Origin: Acanthopleuribacter pedis
Lineage (GTDB): Bacteria; Acidobacteriota; Holophagae; Acanthopleuribacterales; Acanthopleuribacteraceae
Direction of reading: 5' to 3'
Length of the DNA stretch: 64,000 nucleotides
Assembly (NCBI RefSeq): GCF_017377855.1
Contig: NZ_JAFREP010000013.1
Coordinates: forward strand, 186,001-250,000
Shown here: piece after piece, positions 16,701 through 24,421 of the stretch
How positions within the stretch are numbered: the stretch's first letter is position 1
Layout of the letters: the number at the start of each line of letters is the position of its first letter
Program-made: the position numbers and the translations under genes
Notes under the pieces: model-generated
What the model was told of the DNA's origin: nothing
What the model saw: the letters and a program-made list of their open reading frames with translations, nothing else
Databases searched by the model: none

Positions 16701-19322
16701 TTTGACCAAGGAGAGTTTTGTCGGTCGCCGCGGCAGGTTCACACCCAGGGCTTCCAAGCCGAGGTAGCCGTAATCCAGCGCTTTGTCCAAACGGCCGTCA
16801 GCAATGGTTTGGGTCAAACGCAAATGGCAAATTTCCGCGCGGGCCATGTCCGAGGGAGCGCGTCCCCACAGATCCTCCCACAAACGATCCGCTTTCTCGA
16901 ATTCTCGGGCTGAATAAGTGTTTTCGGCGAGTTCCCGCACCAGTTGGTAACGCAGTTCGCCTTGCTCGCGCCAATCGGGATCCTTTGGCAACAACGCCAA
17001 CGCGGTTTCCAGGTATTCAATGGCGGCGTGGAAGGCGGTGGCATGTTTGGCGCGCAAGGCCGCGGCCAGGTTCAATTCAATCAAACGTTGCTTGAAAGCC
17101 GCATCGGTAATGAGCCGAAAACCATGGTTGAGTTGGTGAACGATGGAGAACAGTCGCTCTTCCCGTTCGGCCTCACCCAGATGGTCCAACAAGGTGCGGC
17201 CGATGTGAAGGTGCAACCCGTCGCGATCCGCGTCGTCAATCAGCGAATAGGCGGCCTGGTGGATGCGGTCGTGGCGGAAACGGTAGTGAACATAAGCCGC
17301 CTTGTCTTCTTCCTCGTTTTGATCCGGCTCTGCCTCAATTTGCGCCTCGAGAATCCCTTCGTCCACGGCCTGCCAAAGCGCCGTTTCCAGCACATTGATC
17401 GGGGCGTTAAGCACGAGAGACAGTTCAAGGGGTGAAAAGATCGAACCCAGGCAGGCGGCGGTTTTCAGCGCTTCTTGGATATCGCTGGACAACAAGGCGA
17501 GGCGTTTGACCAAAAATTCGACCACGTTCTCGCTGATATTGGTGGCGCGAATGCGCGCCAAGTCCCAACACCAGGCGGGTTGTCCCTCGTCGAAATAGAG
17601 CAAGCGGTCGCGGTGCATTATTTTGAGAAATTCATTGGTAAAAAACGGGTTACCATGAGTCTTCGAATGAACAATCGACGCTAACTCGGCAACTGAATCA
17701 AGGTCCGAGTGCAGGGTGTCGGCGATGAGCCGCTGAGTGTGGAATAAATCGAGTGGTTTCAGGCTGATGCTGGTGATTTCCACCCCGTCACGGCGCAACT
17801 GATCAATGCCGACCCGCAACGGATGGCGCGCGGGCACCTCGTTATCGCGATAGGCGCCGATAAACAGGAAGTGACTTAAATTGGCGGCATTGGCCAATTC
17901 TTCCAGCAAACGCAGCGAGGCCGAATCCGCCCACTGCAAGTCGTCCAGGAAAAAAATGAGCGGGTGATCTTTGCCGGCAAACAAACCGACAAACTCGCGG
18001 AACACTTGGTTGAAGCGATAGCGCGTTTCGCGCGGCCCCAACATGGGGACCTCATTTTGGCGACCGATCAGGTGTTCCAGTTCGGGAATCACGTCCAACA
18101 CCAGCGAGCCGTTGGGCCCGATGGCCTTGAGAATGCGGTTGCGCCATTCCTCGATTTGTTGATCACCCTCGCCCAACAAATGGCGCACCAGGCCTTTAAA
18201 CGCTTGGCTGACGGCACTGTAGGCGATATCCCGTTTGAGCGGTTCGAACTTGCCACTAATGAAAAAGCCTTTTTTGGCCAGCAAGGGCCGCTGCACCTGG
18301 TACACCAAGCTGGTTTTGCCGACCCCGGAATAACCGGACAACAACACCAGCTCACGACCGCCCTCGCTAACCTGTTGAAAAATACCGACCAGTTGGCGGC
18401 ATTCTTTTTCGCGGCCGTACAAGCGCTCGGGAATGCGGAACTGGTCGCTCACGTCCTTGGTTCCCAGATCAAAGGTGGCGACCTGCTCGCGCGCCTCGTA
18501 TTCGGCCAGGCAATGTTTGAGGTCATAGGCCAAACCCGCGCACGACTGGTAACGGTCGTCGGGATTTTTGGCCATGAGTTTGTCGATTAGCGCCGAGATG
18601 CCCTCGGAAATTTCGTAGCGGCGCCGCACCAGGGGAATCGGTTTTTTGGCGATGTGGGCGTGAACATATTCCAGCGGGTCGTTGGCATAAAAAGGCGGCT
18701 CCCCGCACAATAATTCGTAGAGCAGACAACCCAAGGAATAAAAATCGGTACGGTAATCGGTACCGCGGTTCATGCGCCCGGTTTGTTCCGGGGACATGTA
18801 AGCCAAGGTTCCCTCGGGCGCGTGGCGGGTCAGGCCGGCCTTGGGCATCTCTCCAGAAGCGCTGCGGCTGGAAATCCCGAAATCAATGAATTTCACCAAC
18901 CCGGTTTGTTGGTTGATGACCACGTTGCGGGGTTTGATATCGCGGTGAATAACCTTGAGGCGGTGGATCTCGTAAAGACCGTTGGCCAGGGCCACCGCGA
19001 TTTTTAAGGCGGGCAACAGGTTCATGCCGCGGTCGGGAATCACTTCCTTTAGACCGACCGCCCCAAAGTCCTCCATCACCAAGGCCAAACCATGTTGGAA
19101 GGGCTCCAGGGAATGGTATTGAACAATGTATTCGCTATCAAACTGGTGGCCGATTTCATATTCACGGCGAAAGCGTTTTAGGTCGCCGCTGCTGGGAAAC
19201 CGATGGGTCGGTACTTTGATAATGACCGACAGACCGTCACGCAGGCGTGTCATGCGGTAAACACGCGAACGCTTGCCCTCAAAGAGGAGCTTGCCAAAAT
19301 CGTAGCCGGCCAGTTGAATCAT
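13794..19322 (-). CDS. Giant Ser/Thr kinase-AAA ATPase-GAF-histidine kinase (HstK-like)
   Basis: An 1842-residue cytoplasmic signalling protein. Residues 5-275 are a Hanks-type kinase (Lys36, HRDIKPRN from 126, DFG 147-149). Residues 300-620 form an AAA_16/STAND-like ATPase with Walker A GYSGVGKTS (330-338) and Walker B FFLDDLQWAD. A long helical TPR-like region spans about 700-1290, a GAF domain about 1320-1460, and a coiled coil leads to a histidine kinase with the H-box VLHNVGN (His near 1571) and GHGFGLH in the ATPase domain. The layout matches cyanobacterial and myxobacterial HstK-type proteins. All catalytic residues seen are intact. No receiver partner is adjacent, and the input signal is unknown. 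Confidence 0.93.
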   Translation of the reverse strand: MIQLAGYDFGKLLFEGKRSRVYRMTRLRDGLSVIIKVPTHRFPSSGDLKRFRREYEIGHQFDSEYIVQYHSLEPFQHGLALVMEDFGAVGLKEVIPDRGMNLLPALKIAVALANGLYEIHRLKVIHRDIKPRNVVINQQTGLVKFIDFGISSRSASGEMPKAGLTRHAPEGTLAYMSPEQTGRMNRGTDYRTDFYSLGCLLYELLCGEPPFYANDPLEYVHAHIAKKPIPLVRRRYEISEGISALIDKLMAKNPDDRYQSCAGLAYDLKHCLAEYEAREQVATFDLGTKDVSDQFRIPERLYGREKECRQLVGIFQQVSEGGRELVLLSGYSGVGKTSLVYQVQRPLLAKKGFFISGKFEPLKRDIAYSAVSQAFKGLVRHLLGEGDQQIEEWRNRILKAIGPNGSLVLDVIPELEHLIGRQNEVPMLGPRETRYRFNQVFREFVGLFAGKDHPLIFFLDDLQWADSASLRLLEELANAANLSHFLFIGAYRDNEVPARHPLRVGIDQLRRDGVEITSISLKPLDLFHTQRLIADTLHSDLDSVAELASIVHSKTHGNPFFTNEFLKIMHRDRLLYFDEGQPAWCWDLARIRATNISENVVEFLVKRLALLSSDIQEALKTAACLGSIFSPLELSLVLNAPINVLETALWQAVDEGILEAQIEAEPDQNEEEDKAAYVHYRFRHDRIHQAAYSLIDDADRDGLHLHIGRTLLDHLGEAEREERLFSIVHQLNHGFRLITDAAFKQRLIELNLAAALRAKHATAFHAAIEYLETALALLPKDPDWREQGELRYQLVRELAENTYSAREFEKADRLWEDLWGRAPSDMARAEICHLRLTQTIADGRLDKALDYGYLGLEALGVNLPRRPTKLSLVKQLAVSQWNLRGVRPEDLMQRKLMVDSRAQLVTNILMEIALIGYLTRDQNLLVLANLIRLNMFLKYGNCPEAASTFTTYGLILTGAMGSYTRGYRFGKLGLALNRKFDDIRFDCKIMTVFALTILPWNEHWKYRRKYFKRAIHVGLQSGDLMYTSFACIFYTGWDPGMDLGAEIAEAQTYINIIRENRYQDADRIARLLQQRRLNLTATTKGPYSLSDANFDEDKLLEEMEASTFTTGLANYYLIKMELHFLYEDYRGALFWLEKLRPLERGFLGLISSVMTCLYSFLTLSQLMAVLEPKERKSAWKSMKKDLKRMGRWAQHCPLNFEHLHYLMQADWARLKGNYADAALNFDHAVKCAKTNEYPFFEALANVLAAKFFLQSDQEKIAALYLREGHYCFQRLGALAKLRSIEERYPLLLSAERSLVHTRHLADTFSSLTTESTFSTTGEAETEPGGSVTSADTFDLVTVSKSALAISSEIDLDLLIAKMMTIMMESAGAERGMLVLEHQGRLMVEAAAVIDIEVTTKKTSEPLAGSELLSQNIVRYVVRTGETVILRNATEEGLFTQDGYILNRRPKSLLCTPIRHKDHISGVLYLENNLITNAFTENRIRMLNLLLSQAAVSLENARLYSDTNQLNQALKNEIQERISAETEVRALNETLEQRVAERTEQLEQAQKELLEKAHKAGMADIATSVLHNVGNILNSVTTASQMIRDIVNRSRLQGLFRANELLRQNMDDLEQFIGKDPKGKDLMRFYLGFDQILKKESSEIIDHVRRLNEKVNSIRDVIMAQQSYAAGGFHDEWVSLETVLESALDLQSLMLTANHVHIEKTIQATPPVLIQRVKLVHVIVNLLKNAKEAMDHLPHDQRGIQIHLGVSDKEVCLSVKDVGVGIAPDHLERIFHHGFTTKAEGHGFGLHSCANSVNEMNGRMWVESEGEGRGATFLLAFPVASQEVTKPATADDGEPAWPN

Positions 19323-20453
19323 TTAGGAAATCCCGAGCCAGAGGCCGATCCTCGGGGCGATGGGATCAGCCGTGGAACAAAAGTCGTCAAGCCAATCCAT
19401 CCATCAAAAACCCGACAACCACGGATCGCACCGGAAGGCGGCGTGAAAGAAGGCGACGCCCCGGTGATCCGGCTCGAGTCAAAAAAAAGATGGACAGGTC
19501 GGACTGCATCCATTCTGCAACCAAACCCCCGGCAAAGCAACTCAAGTCGGCAAAACACGTGAATTCTGATAATTCGCATCTTCTTTAAATAAATCCCTAG
19601 GGCGATAAGCACGTATATTCCGCCGAATGAGGTTGTTTCTTGCCAACCCGAACCGGCTCTTTCAAAGGAGGTTCCGGGGGCGACACCCGCGAAGGGCGCT
19701 CCTCGGGTAGCCGAATTGCCAATTGTGATTGGTTGTTCATTGTTTTATCAGAGAAACCACCGAACTGAAAACGGGAAATCCACCGGCGCGGCCTGCACCT
19801 TTGCCGCAAAGGGCGCGGAAACCACCGACGCGAGATCCTCTGGTCTGGGAATACCGAATTCCTTCAATGAAAAGGAAGTAAACCGCCTAACCAGGTCATT
19901 TTTTTCAAACTTCAAACATTTTCGAGATACACCTATTATCGACACCCAAACGCAATTCCGTTGCACCCCGCAAAAAGATTGCAGCCTAAACAAAAAGAAA
20001 ATGAACCCAAGCTTTGAAACGGAAAGGAGAAGGCCCCAACATTTTACTCACAAAATTCTAACAATCCACCAAGCACGGATGACGAACGGGATGCTGTACC
20101 AAGGGTTAAGAAAACTATTTTCTCGGGTTAACCTTCATAAAATTCATGATCCGCCATCCTTTTCTTAACATTTCCTTAACTTATAACTTTACAGTGGCGC
20201 CATTTTTAGATACAATTCTCGGACTTACATTTCTCTCATTGGGCACCTCCGATGTGCTTTTCGCCCACGCACGCTGGTTTTCGGCGCGTTATGCTGCTAT
20301 TCCCGTACCACCGGCCACTTTGCCTGTCTATCACCGATCCTTCCTCCGCAACCATGCACCCGTCTCTCCTGATCGGCACCGTGCATGAACCGTGAGCCAC
20401 CCACGACCCCGGTCTCTCGCCCGTGGTGTCGTTGTTTTTGAGGTTATTTGACG
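19323..20453. other. Gene-free stretch, 1.1 kb
   Basis: This stretch lies between the giant kinase and the radical SAM gene, which are divergent. It is AT-richer around 19900-20200. Short open frames on both strands lack ribosome-binding sites and protein-like composition. It probably holds the promoters of both genes, but no convincing site was found. Confidence 0.5.
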
Positions 20454-22592
20454 ATGCGCCATGAATACCTTGACGCCGACGCGTGTTCCAACGCCACGCC
20501 CCTCGATTTGCTTCTGATTAATACCGCGCAAGGCGTGGGCGAACATGCTTATCCTTTCTTATTCGTGCAACTAAGCGCCCGGGCCCGGGCCGCCGGCCTA
20601 CGCGTCGCCCGACTCGATGTCTCCCATGAACCCGAGGCGCGGTGCGAACGCCGTTTACGCGCGGAAATCGCGGCCCAGAAACCGCGTTATGTGTGTTTCA
20701 CCCTACGCCAAACTGACGGCGCTTTTCATCCCGACGATCCTGACGTGCTAAAGCGTCACGAGTATCCCATCCTCCAGCGCACCCGCGCGGCGGTCGACCT
20801 GGTGCGCAAAACGTCCCGTGCACGCATCCTGGTCGCCGGACGCGGTTTTGAGCAAAACCCCACGGCCCTCATGCGTTACCTGGCCGTGGATTACGGGGTC
20901 AACGGTGACAGCAAACCGGTTTTGGCCGCCTTGGCAACCGACCTGGTGCGTCGCAATCCGGCAACAGTCCCCAACTTGCTCTACCGCAACGGCCGCGAGA
21001 TTGAGTGCAACCGGCGTGTGTACCTGCCGCCCCTTGCCCAACCGGAATACGACGCGCCCCTCATCGACGAAATCATCGACCACTACCATCGCCTGTTCAC
21101 GGAAAGCGGACACGACGCCCATTACCTCAACCAGGGCCGCCCCACCGCGTTGGGCATCGACGTCCACCAACGTCACTTGCTGTGCGACAACACCCCGCTG
21201 CCGGTGATTCCCATCGAAATTGCGCGCGGCTGCCCCCACCATTGCCGCTTTTGTAGCGAACCGCAACTCGCCGGCACCCGCGTCCGACAACGCGCCGTCC
21301 CGGTCGTCGAACAAGAACTACGGGCATGGACCCAGCGGGGCTTCCGCCGCTTTTGGCTGCTATGCGGTGAACTCAACACCTTAACCACCGCCTACCAAAC
21401 CGACCTGCTGAACATGATTAACCGCCTGAACCGCGAACTGAAGGACAACCCGATTCAATGGCAAGCATTTCAACTGCCGCAAACAGGCACGCTTCCACCA
21501 CTGGACACGCTTTACCAGAGTGGCTTCACCAGTTCGGTAGTGGAACTGCCGATGCCGGCGGACGATCTATTCGAGCAGGCCAAGGTGCCTTTTACCCGTC
21601 AAGAGGCCGTCGCCTTCCACCATGCGGACGCGGCCGAACGCGGTGAACAAGGCATCGAGGCACGGCTTCCCCTGGTATGGCAAATGTTTGAGGCGGGCAT
21701 CACACCCGCCACCCTGCGCGAAAGCCTTGCCGCGGCGCGCGATCTCGACCAAGTGGTTTCCCATGCGGTTTTACTCAAAGCAACCCGGCTTTTCCCCAAC
21801 GTCGGCCTGTGTCGCGGCCTCGCCGACCTTGCCTATTTCCGGCCCGAACCCAGCCCACCTCAGCGTTTGGTGCCGCCGCTCCTGCCCGACGACTGCCTGC
21901 CTGTTTACCAAAGCAGCCCCGAATTACGCGCTCACTTCGGGCACGGCGAGCAGCTTGACCAATTTCTGACCTTCCTCAGTTCCGTGCTGCCAGGTCGTCC
22001 CGCCTCATCTCCCAATTGGACCCTATTCCTGCAGCAACGGTTCCAAGCCGAAGAACTCCGGCGAGTGTGGCTGAACATGGTCGAACAACCCATGCCGCCG
22101 GCGCCGGCGCGCTGGCTGGAAACCCAGGACGAGGCCGATCAGCACTTTTGGCGGCAGTTGTGGCGTGAACCCCGCTGGGATTTGTTGACAGGCATCCTGA
22201 CGGAAGGGCTTGACCCCTCCCATCACCAGGAAACAGTGGCGGCCCAACTGGCCCACATCCTGCTCCTTGGACGCGGGGATTGGGCCGAGCGCGTTGCCGG
22301 GCTTCTGACGTTAACCGACCCGGCGGTTTTGTGGCAACCCAACCAAAAACTCTTATTGGTGGAACGTCTGCTCGCCACCACGGGCGGCAACCCCTGGCCG
22401 GTCCTGGCCGACCGCTTCCAGCTCACGCATTCGCTCACGGCCCGTGAAAACGGCGCCCGTTATCTCGCGGACTGGCTGGTCACCCATCTCCACCTCGCTC
22501 CCGACACGGACTGGCACGCCTGGCTATCTGCAAAAACCACCCGGTTGCCAACGGCCGAGTCGCGTTCCGCGCTCCCCCTCGGAACGCGCTGA
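20454..22592 (+). CDS. B12-binding-type radical SAM protein
   Basis: A 712-residue protein. The N-terminal half (about 15-190) resembles a cobalamin-binding Rossmann domain (LLLINTAQGVGEHAYPFLFVQL...). The radical SAM core follows with the CxxxCxxC cluster motif GCPHHCRFCSE (Cys260, 264, 267), and there is a long C-terminal region of no recognised family. A TTG lies two codons upstream, but ATG 20454 has GAGGT nine bases before it. The DxHxxG cobalamin-ligand motif was not found, so B12 may not be bound. It is a single-gene unit; substrate unknown. Confidence 0.78.
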   Translation: MRHEYLDADACSNATPLDLLLINTAQGVGEHAYPFLFVQLSARARAAGLRVARLDVSHEPEARCERRLRAEIAAQKPRYVCFTLRQTDGAFHPDDPDVLKRHEYPILQRTRAAVDLVRKTSRARILVAGRGFEQNPTALMRYLAVDYGVNGDSKPVLAALATDLVRRNPATVPNLLYRNGREIECNRRVYLPPLAQPEYDAPLIDEIIDHYHRLFTESGHDAHYLNQGRPTALGIDVHQRHLLCDNTPLPVIPIEIARGCPHHCRFCSEPQLAGTRVRQRAVPVVEQELRAWTQRGFRRFWLLCGELNTLTTAYQTDLLNMINRLNRELKDNPIQWQAFQLPQTGTLPPLDTLYQSGFTSSVVELPMPADDLFEQAKVPFTRQEAVAFHHADAAERGEQGIEARLPLVWQMFEAGITPATLRESLAAARDLDQVVSHAVLLKATRLFPNVGLCRGLADLAYFRPEPSPPQRLVPPLLPDDCLPVYQSSPELRAHFGHGEQLDQFLTFLSSVLPGRPASSPNWTLFLQQRFQAEELRRVWLNMVEQPMPPAPARWLETQDEADQHFWRQLWREPRWDLLTGILTEGLDPSHHQETVAAQLAHILLLGRGDWAERVAGLLTLTDPAVLWQPNQKLLLVERLLATTGGNPWPVLADRFQLTHSLTARENGARYLADWLVTHLHLAPDTDWHAWLSAKTTRLPTAESRSALPLGTR

Positions 22593-22792
22593 ACCCGCCA
22601 AAACACACCGGTACGTTTTCCTTACGCGTCGGCGCGTTTCAGCAACCAATGGGTCAGTTAGGATAAGCGCTGTTTTGCCCTGTCCCGAGATGGGCGAATC
22701 AGCGGGTTCATGATAAGGTTGCAAAGTCATCCGGCCCGCAAGCCGTGCCGGGCCGGCCGAGCCGCGTTCGCACAAAGGAGAAGCAGTCGCCC

Positions 22793-23827
22793 ATGAAAAA
22801 AGCGTCCCTGGGGTCACCCGAAGCGGTCGAGAAATTTCAAGAATTCTGTCGCCAACAGGCGCAAGCCGCCCGCGAGAAACAACCGGAACAGGCCCCGCGC
22901 GTCTGCCCCTTGTGCCGCGGAAAAGGTTATTCCTGGAAAGAAATCGAGGGTTACCGCCACGTGGTGCGCTGCGCCTGCCAAAAGGAGCGTTTGGCCCGTG
23001 AGGCCCTGCGCGAGGCGGGTATCCCCGAAAAGTTCTGGAACGCCACCCTCGAAGACGCCAACGTCAACGGCCGCGAACCCTTCCGCCCCTGGGGCGGGAA
23101 CCAGCGCGACGCGGTTGCCATTAAATCCCAAACCACGGCACTGCAGACCTGCCGCGAATTGCGCGACCAATACCTCGCCGTTTTCCAACAAAACAAGCCG
23201 ATCCAAGACGTCTACGGCCTGATGCTGTTCGGCCATTCCGGTCGCGGCAAAACGCGCCTGGTTAGCTCGCTCCTGGTCGATTTGGTTTTCTCCGGCCTGT
23301 ATTCGGTTCGCTTCATCGAATACAACGAACTGTTCAAGATGATCCGCTTCAGTTTCAACAGCAAAGAGATCAGCTACCAAAGCATCTTCTCCCCGCTCCT
23401 TAAGGCCAAAGTCCTGGTGATCGACGATCTGGGCACGGAACTGGGCGGCGACCTCACCTGGGCGCTGGACAACATCGGCTACATTATTAATGAACGCTAT
23501 ACGCGCAACCTGCCGACCCTGTTCACAAGCAACCACTGGAACTCCATCAACGACGGCCCCCGTGGCGGCAAACATTCCCAATCGGCGGCGGACAAGGACC
23601 TGTTCCACGGCAACTCATGGGAAATGAAAAAGAAAATCGAACGCAACAACGCCGACTCGGAATCGGCCCGTTCCCAAAAGAGCCTGGACGAACGGGTGAA
23701 CTACCGGCTGCGCTCGCGCATCCGCGAGATGTGTATCGAAATCAAAGTCGAGGGTTTTGATTTCCGCAACAAGCTGGCCAAAAACCGCGAAATGTTGCGC
23801 AAGCGGCGGGACTTCGAAAACAATTAA
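22793..23827 (+). CDS. DnaC/IstB-like AAA+ ATPase with N-terminal zinc motif
   Basis: A 344-residue protein. An N-terminal cysteine cluster (CPLCRGKGY, then CAC, about residues 38-62) resembles the zinc-binding head of DnaC/DnaI-type helicase loaders. The ATPase has Walker A GHSGRGKTR, Walker B VLVIDDLG, sensor-1 LFTSNH, and the terminal RLRSRIREMC motif with the arginine finger. It is likely to load replicative helicase or another DNA-bound partner. No istA transposase is nearby, so it is not an IS21 helper. An ATG exists at 22745, but 22793 follows AAAGGAG. It is the last gene before the sigma-54 small RNA locus. Confidence 0.82.
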   Translation: MKKASLGSPEAVEKFQEFCRQQAQAAREKQPEQAPRVCPLCRGKGYSWKEIEGYRHVVRCACQKERLAREALREAGIPEKFWNATLEDANVNGREPFRPWGGNQRDAVAIKSQTTALQTCRELRDQYLAVFQQNKPIQDVYGLMLFGHSGRGKTRLVSSLLVDLVFSGLYSVRFIEYNELFKMIRFSFNSKEISYQSIFSPLLKAKVLVIDDLGTELGGDLTWALDNIGYIINERYTRNLPTLFTSNHWNSINDGPRGGKHSQSAADKDLFHGNSWEMKKKIERNNADSESARSQKSLDERVNYRLRSRIREMCIEIKVEGFDFRNKLAKNREMLRKRRDFENN

Positions 23828-23836
23828 CCCACCCCC

Positions 23837-23891
23837 TGTCCGAATCCCGACACCCCCTGTCGACATTTGGTCAACTGTCAAAATAGCGACA
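23837..23891 (+). promoter_or_regulatory. Activator sites upstream of a sigma-54 promoter
   Basis: Two matching sites, CTGTC-CGAATCCC-GACACC (inner 23837-23852) and CTGTC-AAAATAGC-GACACC (inner 23876-23891), flank a perfect TGTCGACA palindrome (23858-23865). Their half-sites are those of GlrR operators, but the spacing is eight rather than ten. Centres lie about 98-138 bases before the predicted start, the usual position for enhancer-binding activators. Either GlrR or another activator could bind. Confidence 0.62.
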
Positions 23892-23955
23892 CCTTTAACA
23901 GTTAGGCTACCGAGCTAAACCCCTCCAAACGAAGAGCTTTCACTTTTGCGCAAAC

Positions 23956-23972
23956 TTGGCAACGGGTTTGCA
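23956..23972 (+). promoter_or_regulatory. Sigma-54 promoter of a small RNA
   Basis: TTGGCAACGGGTTTGCA matches YTGGCACGRNNNTTGCW at 15 of 17 positions, with both the GG and the GC invariant pairs present and ten bases between them. Transcription should begin near 23982-23984 (GGCAGC). It faces a terminator about 60-90 bases downstream and no gene. Confidence 0.72.
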
Positions 23973-23981
23973 CTATAAAGG

Positions 23982-24073
23982 GCAGCTAGACTATGAAGAA
24001 GCTCGGTATTCGTCATATGTGGCGGAAACCAAAACATTCAGGGCGGATATGCACCTATCCGCCCTCTTTTTTT
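23982..24073 (+). ncRNA. Probable sigma-54-dependent small RNA, about 90 nt
   Basis: The RNA is predicted to run from the sigma-54 start to the terminator T-tract. A 5' hairpin can form from UAUGA (23992-23996) with UCAUA (24013-24017). A single-stranded A-rich segment (about 24026-24040) precedes the terminator hairpin. A short frame starting at 23993 reads through the terminator and lacks a ribosome-binding site, so coding is unlikely. In E. coli GlrR-controlled small RNAs glmY and glmZ share this promoter layout, but no sequence likeness to them is seen. Function is unknown. Confidence 0.65.
24041..24072 (+). terminator. Intrinsic terminator of the small RNA
   Basis: GGGCGGATA (24041-24049) pairs perfectly with TATCCGCCC (24056-24064) across a six-base loop, followed by TCTTTTTTT. 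It is one of the strongest terminators in the window and no protein gene ends upstream of it within 210 bases. Confidence 0.88.
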
Positions 24074-24096
24074 GCCGTTGCGGGAATGAAACAACG

Positions 24097-24197
24097 CGTT
24101 GCACAGGCCTGTTTTCAAGGCAACACCAAACCATCCTCAACAAATCTAGCCCGTTGCACAAGTCTGCCCCCACGCGTTGCACAAGTCTGTCCCCACG
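24097..24197. repeat. Direct repeats CGTTGCACA(A/G)..CTG
   Basis: Two adjacent 23-bp copies (24152-24174, 24175-24197) of CGTTGCACAAGTCTG followed by YCCCCACG differ at one base. A shorter relative occurs at 24097-24111. They lie in the gene-free region after the small RNA. No inverted structure or known binding motif was recognised. Confidence 0.6.
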
Positions 24198-24421
24198 TAA
24201 CCCCAGGTTAGGGGTCATCAACTATCGGTTGGCGCACGCTTTCCCTCAGCTTCCTCTTCGAAGCAACGGCCTCACCCGGGTTCGGGTAGCAACCCAAGAG
24301 AGCCGATGAGTCTATCCGCATCCTACCCACCCTACTTGGGAGACGGCGATCCCAAAAGCCAGGCTGCCTCCGCCGCACAACCCAAGCCCCATCCGCTAAC
24401 CATCCTGAGAAAGGCGGGCTA
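24147..24421. repeat. Repeat element with family A/B ends
   Basis: The left end reads TAGCCCG and the right end CATCCTGAGAAAGGCGGGCTA. The right end combines the ATCCTGAGAA terminus of family B with the GCGGGCTA terminus of family A. The interior has CGAAGCAACGGC and ATCCGCATCC blocks shared with 32403-32672 and 62270-62430. Its last three bases are the TAG stop of the minus-strand gene that begins here. Confidence 0.5.

Noticed and set aside
19597..19809. Small minus-strand protein gene (70 codons)
   Set aside because: No ribosome-binding site, and the composition is proline/arginine-rich noise in an intergenic region.
22793..23827. IS21 helper protein IstB
   Set aside because: No istA or terminal repeats are present, and the N-terminal cysteine cluster fits a helicase loader better.
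23993..24211. Open frame of 72 codons starting MKKLGIRH
   Set aside because: It reads through a strong intrinsic terminator and has no ribosome-binding site.
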